A stretch of DNA of 64,000 nt, taken from the NCBI RefSeq assembly GCF_000513935.1, contig NZ_AZUY01000011.1, forward strand, positions 42,251-106,250, in the 5' to 3' direction. Numbering within the stretch: the first letter of the stretch is position 1; every line of letters starts with the position of its first letter. Source of the stretch: Mesorhizobium sp. WSM3626 (GTDB lineage Bacteria > Pseudomonadota > Alphaproteobacteria > Rhizobiales > Rhizobiaceae). Position numbers and translations under genes: made by a program. The notes under the pieces were generated by a model. It saw nothing but the letters and a program-made list of their open reading frames with translations. It was not told the origin of the DNA and ran no database searches. Below are positions 53,646-62,727 of the stretch, one piece after another.

Positions 53646-54167
53646 TCACGAAGTCGCTATCCGGCGCGCCACATCCTCCAGCCAGTGGTCGCGGATATCG
53701 AGCGCTTCCAGATGCTTGAGCGTGCTCAGCACATAGTCCTCATTGTTGCCGGATCGGCCGACCGCGCCGCGCACCAGGGCCGCCGCATCGGCCGCATCCA
53801 GCGCACCGGCATATTGCTCATGCCTGCGGTCGACGATGTAGGCCACGGCTTCAACCGCGCCGCCGCCGTCGAGGCGCACCTTGAGCGTGCGTTCGAGATA
53901 GACGCTGGTGACGAGCTCGCGTTCGCGTAGATACGCAATGACCTCGTCGCGCAATTCGCCAGGCACGCGGAATGCAAGGCCGACGCAGGAGCCGCCATGG
54001 TCGAGGCCAAGCACCAGTCCGGGCCGCTGACGCGTGCCGCGGTGCACGAAGGAATAGACGCAGAGCGAGCGGCGATAGCCATGCAGGTGGGCGCGTCGTG
54101 TCTCGACATGCGCGAAACCCGGCCGCCAGATCAGCGAACCGTAGCCGAACACCCAAAAATCGCCCAT
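53646..54167 (-). CDS. Gamma-glutamylcyclotransferase, ChaC type
   Basis: 173 residues. VFGYGSLIWRPGFAH at 6-20 is the ChaC nucleotide-like/glutamyl-binding loop and RTLKVRLDGGG...AVAYIVDRRHEQYAG with the downstream NNEDYVLSTLKHLEAL complete the family. The catalytic Glu is expected in the central sheet region (RERELVTSVYLE). It cleaves gamma-glutamyl peptides such as glutathione. It is divergent from the DUF2125 gene with ~150 bases between starts. Confidence 0.88.
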   Translation of the reverse strand: MGDFWVFGYGSLIWRPGFAHVETRRAHLHGYRRSLCVYSFVHRGTRQRPGLVLGLDHGGSCVGLAFRVPGELRDEVIAYLRERELVTSVYLERTLKVRLDGGGAVEAVAYIVDRRHEQYAGALDAADAAALVRGAVGRSGNNEDYVLSTLKHLEALDIRDHWLEDVARRIATS

Positions 54168-54320
54168 ATCAACGCGCCTGATTGCAAAAAGAATGGCAAC
54201 ACCGCACCGGAAACCGGTGTTTTTTCCGCCCGTGTCCGTCTACCTATTCGTCTCTGTCCCCTGGTGTTGTCGGAATCGAGAATCCGTCCACACCATCCAT
54301 GCGTTAACGAGAGCCAAAGC

Positions 54321-55319
54321 ATGACGTCAAGTGACGAACGCCAACCGGGTAGCCGTCGCCGCCTGTGGTGGCTTGCCGCGTTCATCCTGGTGCTGTTCGC
54401 CATTTACAGCGCCGGCTGGTTCTATATGGCCGGCAGGGTGAGGTCCGAGGCCGACAAGGCGGTTGCCACGCTCAACAAAAGCGGCATCGCGGCCGGCTGC
54501 GCCAATCTCCAGGTCGGTGGCTATCCCCTGAGCTTTGCCGTCTCTTGCGACAACCTCGCTTACGAGGACGATGCCAAGAACATCGCCGCCTCGGCCGGTA
54601 GTTTCAATGCCACCGCCCAGATCGTCCAACCCTTGTCGCCGGTTGCCAGTCTGCGCGGTCCGCTCCGGACCTCCGTCCCGGGCATGATGCCGCTCTGGAT
54701 CGACTGGGACAATCTGCAGGCCAACGTCAAACTGTGGTACCCGCTGCCGCGGCGTATATCGCTGCAGGCCGAGGGCCTGTCAGGCCAAACCGACCCGGCC
54801 GACGACACCGATCCGGTCGAACTGTTCAGTGCTGGCAATGCATCAGGCCAGTTGCAGCCGAATGGCGGGGATCTCGACTATGTCGGCAGCTTTGGCGATC
54901 TCGAGATCGATCCCGACGCGATCGGCGGGCGCGTGCTGCCGGCGCTCGATGCCAGTGGCGACGTGACACTGAAGAACGGCGTCGCGGTGATCGGCACACA
55001 GGTGAAAAGCCTGCGCGGCCAGAGGATCGAAATCCGCACCCTCGATCTGTCGTCGGGAACGGCGCGTGTCACCGTTTCCGGGCCGCTTTCGGTCGATGCC
55101 GAGGGCCTGGTCGACGCCGATCTGATGATCAGGATCAAGGATCCCAAGGCCGTGGCATCCATTCTTGCCGGCGCCATACCCGAGCAGAAGAATGCGATCG
55201 AGCAGGGTTTTGGCGCCCTGGCGCTGCTTGGCAGCGAACCGTCGATGCCGCTGAAAGTGGTCAAGGGCAAGGCCTCGCTCGGCTTCATCCCGCTGGGCAA
55301 GATCAAGCCGGTGCAATAG
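54321..55319 (+). CDS. DUF2125 domain-containing membrane-anchored protein
   Basis: 332 residues. A short basic N-terminus (QPGSRRRLWW) and one helix (LAAFILVLFAIYSAGWFYMA) anchor a long periplasmic beta-rich domain. NLQVGGYPLSFAVSCDNLAY is the DUF2125 opening; the C-terminus ends SLGFIPLGKIKPVQ. The function is unknown. The helical/beta pattern resembles AsmA-like lipid-transfer proteins, but this is only a resemblance. The ATG at 54321 is used although the frame is open upstream. It precedes the PfkB kinase gene by seven bases. Confidence 0.85.
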   Translation: MTSSDERQPGSRRRLWWLAAFILVLFAIYSAGWFYMAGRVRSEADKAVATLNKSGIAAGCANLQVGGYPLSFAVSCDNLAYEDDAKNIAASAGSFNATAQIVQPLSPVASLRGPLRTSVPGMMPLWIDWDNLQANVKLWYPLPRRISLQAEGLSGQTDPADDTDPVELFSAGNASGQLQPNGGDLDYVGSFGDLEIDPDAIGGRVLPALDASGDVTLKNGVAVIGTQVKSLRGQRIEIRTLDLSSGTARVTVSGPLSVDAEGLVDADLMIRIKDPKAVASILAGAIPEQKNAIEQGFGALALLGSEPSMPLKVVKGKASLGFIPLGKIKPVQ

Positions 55320-55326
55320 TCTCGCC

Positions 55327-56256
55327 ATGGCAAGACCCGTGAAGCTCCTGAGTGTCGGGGCGCTGACGCTGGATACGATCCTGCGTGTCGATACATTGCC
55401 CCATCATCAGGGAAAGTTCATCGCCTCCGACGGCATCCAGATCGCCTCGGGCATGGCCACGAGCGCGGCCTGCGCCGCGCATCGTCTCGGCGCCGAGGTA
55501 TCGCTATGGGCGAGCGCCGGCGACGATCCGGTCGGCGATCAGCTGATTGCGGGAATAGAGGCCGAGGGCGTCGATTGCAGCCATGTGCGCCGCGTCAGCG
55601 GTGCGCGCTCGGCACTGGCCTCGATCCTGGTCGATGCGCATGGCGAGCGGATCATCGTGCCTTTCTACGACACACGCGCTCAGGCTGATCCCGACGCCTT
55701 GCCGTTCACCGACTTCACGACATTCGATGTCGTGCTGGCCGACGTGCGCTGGCCGGGTGCCGCTGCCCTGGCCCTGAAGGCGGCGCGCGGCGCTGGCCGG
55801 CCGGCTATCCTCGATGCCGATACCGCGCCGCTTGCGGTGCTGGAACAATTATTGCCGCTGGCCTCGCACATCGTCGCCTCCGAACCGGCAGTCCGCATCA
55901 TATGTGGCCACGCGCTGGATCTGGAGACCGCCTGCACCGACCTTGCCTCCCGCACCGATGCCTTCGTCGCGGTCACCGGCGGTGCGGCGGGAACCTGGTG
56001 GCTCGATCGAAGCGCTGGATCAGCCCGCCATGTCGAGGCACTGAGGATCAAGGCGGTCGACACGCTGGCCGCCGGCGATGTCTTTCATGGCGCCTTTGCC
56101 GTCGGGCTGGCGGAAGCCATGCCGGTCGAACAGGCCTTGCGTTTCGCAAGTGCGGCCGCCGCGCTCAAATGTCTGCGCTTCGGCGGCAGGCTGGGCGCGC
56201 CGGATCGGACGGAGACGCTCGCCATGATGGCAGCGACCTGGCCTGAGACAGCTTAG
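55327..56256 (+). CDS. PfkB-family (ribokinase-like) sugar kinase
   Basis: 309 residues. The catalytic Asp251 lies in DTLAAGDVFHGAFA, the PfkB signature 2, and the N-terminal substrate lid region GGxxANxA appears as SGMATSAACAAHRLGA. The oxyanion-hole glycines are intact. Substrate is unknown; the non-canonical SGMAT in place of GGNAAN suggests a substrate other than ribose or fructose. It is transcribed with the DUF2125 gene and ends overlapping the tyrC stop (TAG/TAA share three bases). Confidence 0.9.
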   Translation: MARPVKLLSVGALTLDTILRVDTLPHHQGKFIASDGIQIASGMATSAACAAHRLGAEVSLWASAGDDPVGDQLIAGIEAEGVDCSHVRRVSGARSALASILVDAHGERIIVPFYDTRAQADPDALPFTDFTTFDVVLADVRWPGAAALALKAARGAGRPAILDADTAPLAVLEQLLPLASHIVASEPAVRIICGHALDLETACTDLASRTDAFVAVTGGAAGTWWLDRSAGSARHVEALRIKAVDTLAAGDVFHGAFAVGLAEAMPVEQALRFASAAAALKCLRFGGRLGAPDRTETLAMMAATWPETA

Positions 56257-57188
56257 CTCTTTGCCGGGTGCTCGACCGCCTGGCGGCCGAAATCGGGCGC
56301 GTCGATATCCTGGCCGGCTTCGATGATCGAGCGGCGCACGGCGCGGGTACGGGTGAACAGGTCGAACAGCTTGTCGCCGTCCCCCCAGCGGATCGCACGC
56401 TGCAGGAAGGCCAAATCCTCCGAGAACCGCGCCAGCATTTCCAGGATGGCATCCTTGTTGTGCAGGCACACGTCCCGCCACATGGTCGGATCGGAGGCGG
56501 CCAGACGCGTGAAATCGCGAAACCCGGAGGCGGAATATTTGATCACTTCCGTCTTGGTCACCGATTCCAGATCGTCGGCGGTGCCGACGATGTTGTAGGC
56601 GATGATGTGCGGCAGATGCGAGACGATGGCCAGCGTCATGTCGTGATGCTGCGGGTCCATCGTGTCGATGTTGGCGCCGCAACGGCGCCAGAATTCCGAG
56701 AGCCGTTCCAGCGCTTCCGGATCGGTGCCCGGTACCGGCGTGAAGATGCACCAGCGATTGTCGAACAGGTCGGCAAACCCGGCATCCGGGCCGGATTTTT
56801 CGGTGCCCGCCAGCGGGTGGCCGGGAATGAAATGGACGCCATCAGGCACATGCGGTTGCATCTGCGCGATGACCGAGGCCTTGGTCGAGCCGACATCGGT
56901 GAGGATCGCCCCCTTTTTCAGCGCCGGCGCGATTTCCTGCGCCACCGCGCCGGACGAACCGACCGGCACCGAGACGATGATCAGATCGGCGTCGTGGACC
57001 GCTTCCCTGGCAGCCGTGGTGTAGGAATCGCCGAGGCCCAGTTCTTCGGCCCGCTTGAGCGTTGCCGCGCTGCGGGTCGAGATGGCGACGTGGCGAGCCA
57101 AACCCTCACGGCGAATGACGCGGGCGAGCGACGAGCCGATCAGGCCAATGCCGACCAGCGCGATTTTTTCAAACATCGGAGATGTCAT
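56253..57188 (-). CDS. tyrC: Prephenate/arogenate dehydrogenase
   Basis: 311 residues. NAD(P)-binding GIGLIGSSLA (13-22) is followed by ADLIIVSVPVG, TDVGSTKASVI, and the substrate-binding His in FIPGHPLAGTEKSG, and HDMTLAIVSHLPHIIAYNI. It makes tyrosine precursor from prephenate or arogenate; specificity is not clear from sequence. It follows hisC by five bases, forming the rhizobial hisC-tyrC operon. Confidence 0.92.
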   Translation of the reverse strand: MTSPMFEKIALVGIGLIGSSLARVIRREGLARHVAISTRSAATLKRAEELGLGDSYTTAAREAVHDADLIIVSVPVGSSGAVAQEIAPALKKGAILTDVGSTKASVIAQMQPHVPDGVHFIPGHPLAGTEKSGPDAGFADLFDNRWCIFTPVPGTDPEALERLSEFWRRCGANIDTMDPQHHDMTLAIVSHLPHIIAYNIVGTADDLESVTKTEVIKYSASGFRDFTRLAASDPTMWRDVCLHNKDAILEMLARFSEDLAFLQRAIRWGDGDKLFDLFTRTRAVRRSIIEAGQDIDAPDFGRQAVEHPAKS

Positions 57189-57193
57189 GGTTT

Positions 57194-58303
57194 CTAGCTT
57201 TTCAGGAATGTCGTGATCGCGGCGACAACGCCGCGATTGGCCTTTTCAGTGCCGACGGTCATGCGCAGCGCGTTGGGAAAGCCGTAGCCTGAAACGCGCC
57301 GCAATATATAGCCGCGCGCGCTCAGATACTCATCAGCAGCCGCCGCCGAATGCTTCTGGTCGTCGGGAAAATGAATGAGCAGGAAATTGCCGACGCTCGG
57401 CGTCACCCGCAGTCCGAGCCCGGTCATCTCCTCGCTCAGCCAGGCGAGCCAGGTCTCGTTATGCGCCACGCTGCGCTCGACATGGGCGCGGTCGCGGATC
57501 GCGGCGATGCCGGCTTCGATCGCCGTCGCATTGACGTTGAAGGGGCCGCGCACGCGGTTGATGGCGTCGACAATGTGCATTGGACCATACATCCAGCCGA
57601 TGCGCGCGCCGCCGAGGCCGATCTTGGAGAAGGTGCGCGTCATCACCACGTTCTCAGCGCTGCCGACAAGTTCTATGCCGGCTTCATAGTCGTTGCGGCG
57701 GACATATTCGGCATAGGCCGCGTCGAGCACCAGAAGCACGTTTTTCGGCAGTCCGGCATGCAGCCGGCGCACCTCCTGGAACGGCACATAGGTGCCGGTC
57801 GGGTTGTTGGGATTGGCCAGGAACACGATTTTCGTGCGCGGTGTGACAGCCGCCAGCATCGTATCGATGTCGGCGCGCTCGTCGGTCTCCTTGACCACCA
57901 CCGGGGTGGCGCCCGCCGACTGGATGTAGATCTTGTAGACCATGAAGGCGTGTTCGGTGAACATGGCCTCGTCGCCGGGCGCGAGATAGGTCTGTGCCAG
58001 CAGGCCGAGGATCTCGTCGGAACCGTTCGAGCAGATGATGTTCTGCGCGTTGAGGCCATGCACCTCGGCGATCGCCTCGCGCAACCGCCTGGCGGTGCCG
58101 TCGGGATAGACGTCGAGTTTGCCGGCGACCTCACGCGCGGCCTCGATCGCCTTCGGCGAGGGCCCAAGCGGATTCTCGTTCGACGACAGCTTGTAGACCT
58201 TGGCGACACCGGCCGGCGCCGTGCTCTTGCCGGGCACGTAGGCGTCTATGTCCATGATGCCCAAGCGCGGGGTCGGACGTGCCTGATCAGGTGTCTGGTT
58301 CAT
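57194..58303 (-). CDS. hisC: Histidinol-phosphate aminotransferase
   Basis: 369 residues, class I/II PLP aminotransferase. [15 protein letters not shown] starts the fold, [14 protein letters not shown] and [11 protein letters not shown] bind the cofactor, ANPNNPTGT and LDAAYAEYV follow, and Lys227 in [14 protein letters not shown] forms the Schiff base. It serves histidine synthesis and probably aromatic transamination too. The ATG at 58303 is the family start; the frame is open to 58489. It is divergent from metX. Confidence 0.92.
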   Translation of the reverse strand: MNQTPDQARPTPRLGIMDIDAYVPGKSTAPAGVAKVYKLSSNENPLGPSPKAIEAAREVAGKLDVYPDGTARRLREAIAEVHGLNAQNIICSNGSDEILGLLAQTYLAPGDEAMFTEHAFMVYKIYIQSAGATPVVVKETDERADIDTMLAAVTPRTKIVFLANPNNPTGTYVPFQEVRRLHAGLPKNVLLVLDAAYAEYVRRNDYEAGIELVGSAENVVMTRTFSKIGLGGARIGWMYGPMHIVDAINRVRGPFNVNATAIEAGIAAIRDRAHVERSVAHNETWLAWLSEEMTGLGLRVTPSVGNFLLIHFPDDQKHSAAAADEYLSARGYILRRVSGYGFPNALRMTVGTEKANRGVVAAITTFLKS

Positions 58304-58390
58304 TTTTGCAAAATCCGTCGAAAACGCCTCCATCCGGAAGCCGCTGCGGAAATACAAGCCATGGCAGGCAATGTCGAGGGGCGGCAGTGG

Positions 58391-58434
58391 TGCCGGCCGC
58401 CGGCATTGACGGCGAGGCGGGTGAGTTCTAGAAG
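58391..58434 (+). promoter_or_regulatory. Metx promoter and adjoining palindrome
   Basis: TTGACG (58406-58411), 17 bases, TAGAAG (58429-58434) forms a plausible sigma-70 promoter whose transcript would begin about seven bases later, just before the SAM-II aptamer. The perfect palindrome TGCCGGC-C-GCCGGCA (58391-58405) abuts the -35 and could be an operator for this promoter or for hisC. Confidence 0.6.
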
Positions 58435-58448
58435 GACAGGGACAGTTC

Positions 58449-58501
58449 CGTGGTGATTTGGCCGGTCGGCTTGCAGCCACGTTAAACAATTCGCTAAAGG
58501 G
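58449..58501 (+). promoter_or_regulatory. SAM-II riboswitch
   Basis: The aptamer's P1 pairs CGTGG (58449-58453) with CCACG (58477-58481). Between and after them stand the conserved strings TGATTT (58454-58459), TTGCAG (58471-58476), TTAAACAA (58482-58489) and GCTAAAGGG (58493-58501), which match the SAM-II (metA motif) consensus including the A-rich L3 that binds S-adenosylmethionine. It lies upstream of metX as in other alphaproteobacteria. Confidence 0.92.
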
Positions 58502-58516
58502 CCGTTTGCGTGACGT

Positions 58517-58548
58517 AACCGGCTTTGCGAAGGCAATGCCGGTTTTTT
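58517..58548 (+). terminator. Intrinsic terminator between SAM-II aptamer and metX
   Basis: AACCGGC (58517-58523) pairs with GCCGGTT (58538-58544), extended inward by TTGC/GCAA around GAAG with one T-T mismatch, and ends in six T (58543-58548). It lies 15 bases after the aptamer and about 90 bases before the metX ATG, so the riboswitch probably works by transcription termination. Confidence 0.88.
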
Positions 58549-58637
58549 ATTGTCCGCGACCGGCCGGACGAACGCATCGGCGGCGCGGAGATCGGCAGCG
58601 ATTTCCGCAAAAAGCATGGTGCAGCAAGAGAGACGTG

Positions 58638-59807
58638 ATGGCTGTTCTGCGTGCAGGAAAGACCAACAACGAGGCCGATCAACCGTCGAGCCCGGTGTTG
58701 CGTTTCGGGCCCGACAAGCCGCTCAAGCTCGACGCCGGCACGCTGCTGTCGCCATTCCAGATCGCCTACCGGACCTATGGCACGCTGAACGACGCCCGTT
58801 CCAATGCCATCCTCGTCTGCCATGCGCTGACCGGCGACCAGCATGTCGCCAGCACCAATCCGGTGACCGGCAAGCCAGGCTGGTGGGAAGTGCTGATAGG
58901 CCCCGGCAAGATCATCGACACCAGCCGCTTCTTCGTCATCTGCTCCAACGTCATCGGCGGCTGCCTTGGTTCCACCGGGCCGGCCTCGACCAACCCCGCC
59001 ACGGGAAAGTCCTATGGGCTCGACCTTCCGGTCATCACCATCCGCGACATGGTGCGTGCGCAGCAGATGCTGGTCGACCATTTCGGCATCGAGAAGCTGT
59101 TCTGCGTGCTGGGCGGTTCGATGGGCGGCATGCAGGTGCTGCAATGGGCGTCGAGCTATCCCGAACGGGTTTTTTCGGCACTGCCGATCGCCACCGGCGC
59201 GCGCCATTCGTCACAGAACATCGCTTTCCACGAGGTCGGCCGGCAGGCCGTGATGGCCGATCCGGACTGGCATGGCGGCAAATATTTCGAGCACGGCAAG
59301 CGCCCGGAAAAGGGGCTGGCAGTGGCGCGCATGGCCGCCCACATCACCTATCTGTCGGAAGCCGCCCTGCACCGCAAATTCGGCCGCAACCTGCAGGACC
59401 GCGAAGCGCTGACCTTCGGCTTCGATGCCGATTTCCAGATCGAGAGCTATCTGCGCCACCAGGGCATGACCTTCGTCGACCGTTTCGACGCCAACTCCTA
59501 CCTCTACATGACACGGTCGATGGATTATTTCGACCTCGCCGCCGACCATGGCGGCCGGCTGGCGGACGCCTTTGCCGGCACCAAAACCCGCTTTTGCCTG
59601 GTGTCCTTCACGTCGGATTGGCTATTTCCGACCGAAGAGAGCCGCTCCATCGTCCATGCGCTCAACGCCGCCGGCGCCTCGGTATCCTTCGTCGAGATCG
59701 AGACCGATCGCGGCCACGACGCCTTCCTGCTCGACGAACCGGAACTGTTTGCCGCCATCAACGGCTTCATCGGCTCGGCCGCGCGCGCCAGGGGGCTGGG
59801 CGTATGA
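58638..59807 (+). CDS. metX: Homoserine O-acetyltransferase
   Basis: 389 residues, alpha/beta hydrolase fold. The nucleophile Ser161 lies in [24 protein letters not shown] and the acid/His pair in TSDWLFP and RGHDAFL complete the MetX triad. It makes O-acetylhomoserine for methionine synthesis. The ATG at 58638 has AAGAGAG upstream; the frame is open further up but the riboswitch and terminator lie there. Its stop overlaps a 42-codon repeat ORF (ATGA at 59804), and metW follows. Confidence 0.95.
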   Translation: MAVLRAGKTNNEADQPSSPVLRFGPDKPLKLDAGTLLSPFQIAYRTYGTLNDARSNAILVCHALTGDQHVASTNPVTGKPGWWEVLIGPGKIIDTSRFFVICSNVIGGCLGSTGPASTNPATGKSYGLDLPVITIRDMVRAQQMLVDHFGIEKLFCVLGGSMGGMQVLQWASSYPERVFSALPIATGARHSSQNIAFHEVGRQAVMADPDWHGGKYFEHGKRPEKGLAVARMAAHITYLSEAALHRKFGRNLQDREALTFGFDADFQIESYLRHQGMTFVDRFDANSYLYMTRSMDYFDLAADHGGRLADAFAGTKTRFCLVSFTSDWLFPTEESRSIVHALNAAGASVSFVEIETDRGHDAFLLDEPELFAAINGFIGSAARARGLGV

Positions 59808-59932
59808 CCCCGAAAAGTTGCAGACTTTTCGGATCAAGGTCATGCGCCAAACAGAAAGGCGAAGCCATGACCCCGAGGAGTTGCGGACTTTCCGGACCAT
59901 GGTCATGCGCCACTCAGGAGGCGAAACCATGA
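59804..59932 (+). repeat. Tandem palindromic repeat encoding a 42-codon ORF bridging metX and metW
   Basis: Two 63/62-base units (59804-59866, 59867-59928), each beginning ATGACCCCGA and ending GGCGAA(G/A)CC, lie head to tail. Each folds: outer ATGACC/GGTCAT, and in unit 1 CCGAAAAGT/ACTTTTCGG inside. They encode [21 protein letters not shown] then MTPRSCGLSGPWSCATQEAK/P, 21 residues repeated. The ATG at 59804 overlaps the metX stop (ATGA) and the TGA at 59930 overlaps the metW ATG (ATGA). CAGGAGG in unit 2 is the metW ribosome-binding site. Whether the peptide is made is unknown. Confidence 0.7.
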
Positions 59933-60543
59933 GCGTCAACGGCAGCCAGCGCGTCGACCTCGAGGTCGTCGCCAACCTCATCCCGCCGCAATCGCGCGTG
60001 CTCGACGTCGGCTCCGGCGACGGTTCGCTGCTCGAATTGCTGCAGGAAACCAAGCAGGTCGACGGCCGCGGGCTCGAGTTGTCGCAGCGCGGCGTCAACG
60101 AATGCGTGGCGCGCGGCCTCTCGGTCATCCAGGGCGATGCTGACAAGGATCTCGAATTCTATCCCGACAAGGGTTTTGACTTCGTCGTCCTGTCGCAGAC
60201 CCTGCAGGCCACCCGCAATCCAAAACTGGTGCTCGACGAACTGCTCAGGATCGGCAATCGGGCGATCGTCTCCTTCCCCAATTTCGGCCATTGGCGGGTG
60301 CGCCTGTCGCTGTTCGTCAAGGGCCGAATGCCGGTGACCAAGGATCTGCCCTATTCCTGGTACGACACGCCCAACATCCACTTCTGCACCATCCGCGACT
60401 TCGTCAATCTGTGCGAAGAGCTTGGCGCGACGGTGGAAAAGGCGACAGCGCTCGACGCCAACGGCCAGAAGATCGGCCTGTCGATGCCATGGTGGTTCTG
60501 GAATTTCTTTGGCCAACAGGCTGTGTTCCTGCTGAAGCGGTAG
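59929..60543 (+). CDS. metW: Methionine biosynthesis protein MetW
   Basis: 204 residues, SAM-methyltransferase fold: VLDVGSGDGSLLELLQE (motif I), DFVVLSQTLQATRNPKLVLD, and RAIVSFPNFGHWRVRLSLF. MetW partners MetX and is needed for its activity in several proteobacteria. The ATG at 59929 has AGGAGG eight bases upstream and gives the family start MSVNGSQRVDLEVVANLI. It follows the repeat ORF and ends eight bases before the sulfotransferase gene's ATG. Confidence 0.95.
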   Translation: MSVNGSQRVDLEVVANLIPPQSRVLDVGSGDGSLLELLQETKQVDGRGLELSQRGVNECVARGLSVIQGDADKDLEFYPDKGFDFVVLSQTLQATRNPKLVLDELLRIGNRAIVSFPNFGHWRVRLSLFVKGRMPVTKDLPYSWYDTPNIHFCTIRDFVNLCEELGATVEKATALDANGQKIGLSMPWWFWNFFGQQAVFLLKR

Positions 60544-60551
60544 TGGTTGCC

Positions 60552-61337
60552 ATGCATCTCTTTCGCAGACGGCCTCTTCCGGTTGAAATACCACCTGACA
60601 TCCTGTCTGGCATAAAGGCTGGAATTCTGGTCTGCACGTCACCGCGCAGCGGCAGCAATCATCTCGCTGGATTGATGGCAGCCGCCGGGCTTGGCAACCC
60701 GTTGGAGTGGTTCGGCGGCCGCCGTCTTCTTGAATTGCCGAACTATCCTCGCGATCCCCGCGCTCAAGTCTTGCGGGCATTGAGGGATGGGCGATCCGCT
60801 TCCGGAATTTACGCAGTCAAACTGTTTGCCAGCCAATTTTCACAAGTGGCTAGAACCATCGACCTACCAGCCACCCTCCCAGAATTGCGCTATGTCCGTT
60901 TGACGCGCCGCGATCTCCTTGGCCAGGCAATCTCCTGGGCGCGCGCCCGTCAGACCGGCCGATTCCGTTCCACTGAGACCGCCAACAACGCGCCACGTTA
61001 CGACGGCGCGGCGATCGCACAGTCGCTTGATAAACTTGTGCTGGAAAATCTGGTTTGGGACCTCTGGTTTGCAAAAAACGGTGTGCCTTTCCTGTCGTTG
61101 ACATATGAGGATCTTTTGCAAGACCCACAGACCAGTCTTAAGCAAATCGCTGGTCTCGTTGACGCCGAGCTTGGCCGTGACGTCGGATTTGGCTTTGCGT
61201 CCGGCCTCGCAATTCAACGAGACACCGTCAATGTAGAATGGCGGCAGCGTTTCTTGGCGCAATATTCAGACACTTCAAGATTCCCGGTTGACCGCACTCG
61301 CGGTTCCCTTTGGTCCCGATTTGGTGGCGGTGGCTGA
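60552..61337 (+). CDS. Stf0-like sulfotransferase
   Basis: 261 residues. The PAPS 5'-phosphosulfate-binding motif TSPRSGSNHL lies at 29-38, and VRLTRRDLLGQAISWARARQ is the 3'-phosphate-binding region. LSLTYEDLLQDPQTSLKQIA follows, as in Stf0/NodH-like sulfotransferases. It probably sulfates a glycan or glycolipid; the target is unknown. It follows metW by eight bases, yet composition becomes visibly more A/T-rich from here, suggesting a later insertion at the metW end. Confidence 0.82.
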   Translation: MHLFRRRPLPVEIPPDILSGIKAGILVCTSPRSGSNHLAGLMAAAGLGNPLEWFGGRRLLELPNYPRDPRAQVLRALRDGRSASGIYAVKLFASQFSQVARTIDLPATLPELRYVRLTRRDLLGQAISWARARQTGRFRSTETANNAPRYDGAAIAQSLDKLVLENLVWDLWFAKNGVPFLSLTYEDLLQDPQTSLKQIAGLVDAELGRDVGFGFASGLAIQRDTVNVEWRQRFLAQYSDTSRFPVDRTRGSLWSRFGGGG

Positions 61338-61445
61338 TCGTCAGTATTGTTGGGAAACATCCCCGCGTGATCTTGAAAGGGTTGCCTTTAGGCCGACTTG
61401 CAGGGACTATCGCCAGTGCGACGCAGCGATCTGGTCCATGCGGAA

Positions 61446-62438
61446 ATGGTTGAACCACACACAACATATTCCCTCGTGGTGGAGATGGAGAACGCCAAGT
61501 CCATCGATTGGGACGAAGTCGGCGTTGGCCTGAAGGCCTTGGCACGTGAAATCACCACGGTTTCTTCAGCCGGCTTGCACAGACCCAAGGTTGTTATCTC
61601 TCACGGCGGCACGGACGCCGACGCTGGATCGCTTCGCATCGACGTCAGGGCGGTAGCGCCACAGCTGGAACAAGTTGCCGATCTGATCTTTGCCGCTTTC
61701 CCCGGGGGCCGATACTACGATCTAAAAAACAACGGCATATTGGCAACGGACGGGGATATCGTCCTTTTCACCGATTCCGATGTAGTGGCCGAACCAGGCT
61801 GGCTATCAGGTTTGCTTGAGCCCTTTAGCGATCCAGAAGTTATGTGTGTGAATGGATATACTTATCTTTCATACGATGATTTCTTTTCGAGGACGTTTGC
61901 ACTGATCTGGTTTTTCCCAATGGCTCACGGGGACAAGCGGTTTGCCTCGAAACGAGCGATGAACGCCAACAATGTAGGGTTTCGGCGCGACTGGATCGTC
62001 GATCATCCTTTTCCAAGACACAATGGCTTCAAGGTCTCGTGCACATTGCTGATGCGCGAACTGCAACGCGAAGGCCAGACAATTCGTAATGTCAACGCAC
62101 GCGTCTACCATTACTCACCGCGGGGCTGGCGTTTTTTTTTCTGGCGCGCCCTGGTCACGGGCAGAGACGCCGACCGAAAGTTCGTGGAGCTCAAATCGCC
62201 TGGCCGCACGCAACGGATCGCCAAGTCCTTCAGCCGTTGGTTCACCATGTCATGGCGCACCATAAGACGGATTGTCGGCCATGCCGGGGATACCGGGATG
62301 CCGCTTTGGCAGATTCCATTTTCCCTTCTTGTCGGCCTTGCATTCTACAGTTTGGCGTTTTGGGGCCAGTTCAGTCTCGCTACAGGCCTGGTCAGCGACG
62401 ACATCGAGATCGTGCCCGACTATGTCGGGCACAGCTAG
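61446..62438 (+). CDS. Glycosyltransferase family 2-like, membrane associated
   Basis: 330 residues. The opening TTYSLVVEMENAKS resembles a rhizobial GT family with the phrase YSLVIETEN; the DxD motif lies in VLFTDSDVVAEPGWLSGLLE, and the acceptor-side RRDWIVDHPFPRHNGF follows. A hydrophobic helix pair near the C-terminus (FSLLVGLAFYSLAFWGQFSL) anchors it. The ATG at 61446 is chosen on family similarity; the frame is open to a TTG at 61398. Composition is A/T-richer than the flanks. The sugar and acceptor are unknown. Confidence 0.75.
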   Translation: MVEPHTTYSLVVEMENAKSIDWDEVGVGLKALAREITTVSSAGLHRPKVVISHGGTDADAGSLRIDVRAVAPQLEQVADLIFAAFPGGRYYDLKNNGILATDGDIVLFTDSDVVAEPGWLSGLLEPFSDPEVMCVNGYTYLSYDDFFSRTFALIWFFPMAHGDKRFASKRAMNANNVGFRRDWIVDHPFPRHNGFKVSCTLLMRELQREGQTIRNVNARVYHYSPRGWRFFFWRALVTGRDADRKFVELKSPGRTQRIAKSFSRWFTMSWRTIRRIVGHAGDTGMPLWQIPFSLLVGLAFYSLAFWGQFSLATGLVSDDIEIVPDYVGHS

Positions 62439-62727
62439 CTGATTTTAGCGGTGGATTCGATCGCCCTTGCGAAAATTGATCGTCAAGGCCACTTCGCAAG
62501 CATGGAAGGCAGCGATGGTGTTGCAGTTAAAGCTCCAGGAGCCGGAATTCATCACGCCTTGTCGGTCGAACGACAGCAGAATAGGATGACATAACAGGTT
62601 GTTCTTTGTAGCGTCGCGCTGAATCCGATGAGGGCCATCCAGGGGGAAGTCCGATCCGTTCAACCATCCTGAAGATCAAAGGACCTGGCGCGAAGTGTGT
62701 TTTTGCGCTGAAGATGGCTGACGCGAT
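62439..62727. other. Intergenic region, no gene seen
   Basis: 289 bases between the two glycosyltransferase genes. The minus-strand frame at 62445-62663 has no recognisable feature, ribosome-binding site or conserved look. A promoter for the gene at 62728 is presumably here. Confidence 0.5.

Noticed and set aside
53997-54320. N-terminal extension of the DUF2125 protein
   Set aside because: It runs antisense over the ChaC-like gene; the membrane anchor begins properly from 54321.
59548-59928. MetW extended upstream by 127 codons in the same frame
   Set aside because: It is antisense-like overlap of metX in another frame plus repeat DNA; the strong AGGAGG and family start fix metW at 59929.
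62445-62663. 72-codon minus-strand open frame
   Set aside because: No ribosome-binding site, no recognisable domain, atypical composition for a gene here.
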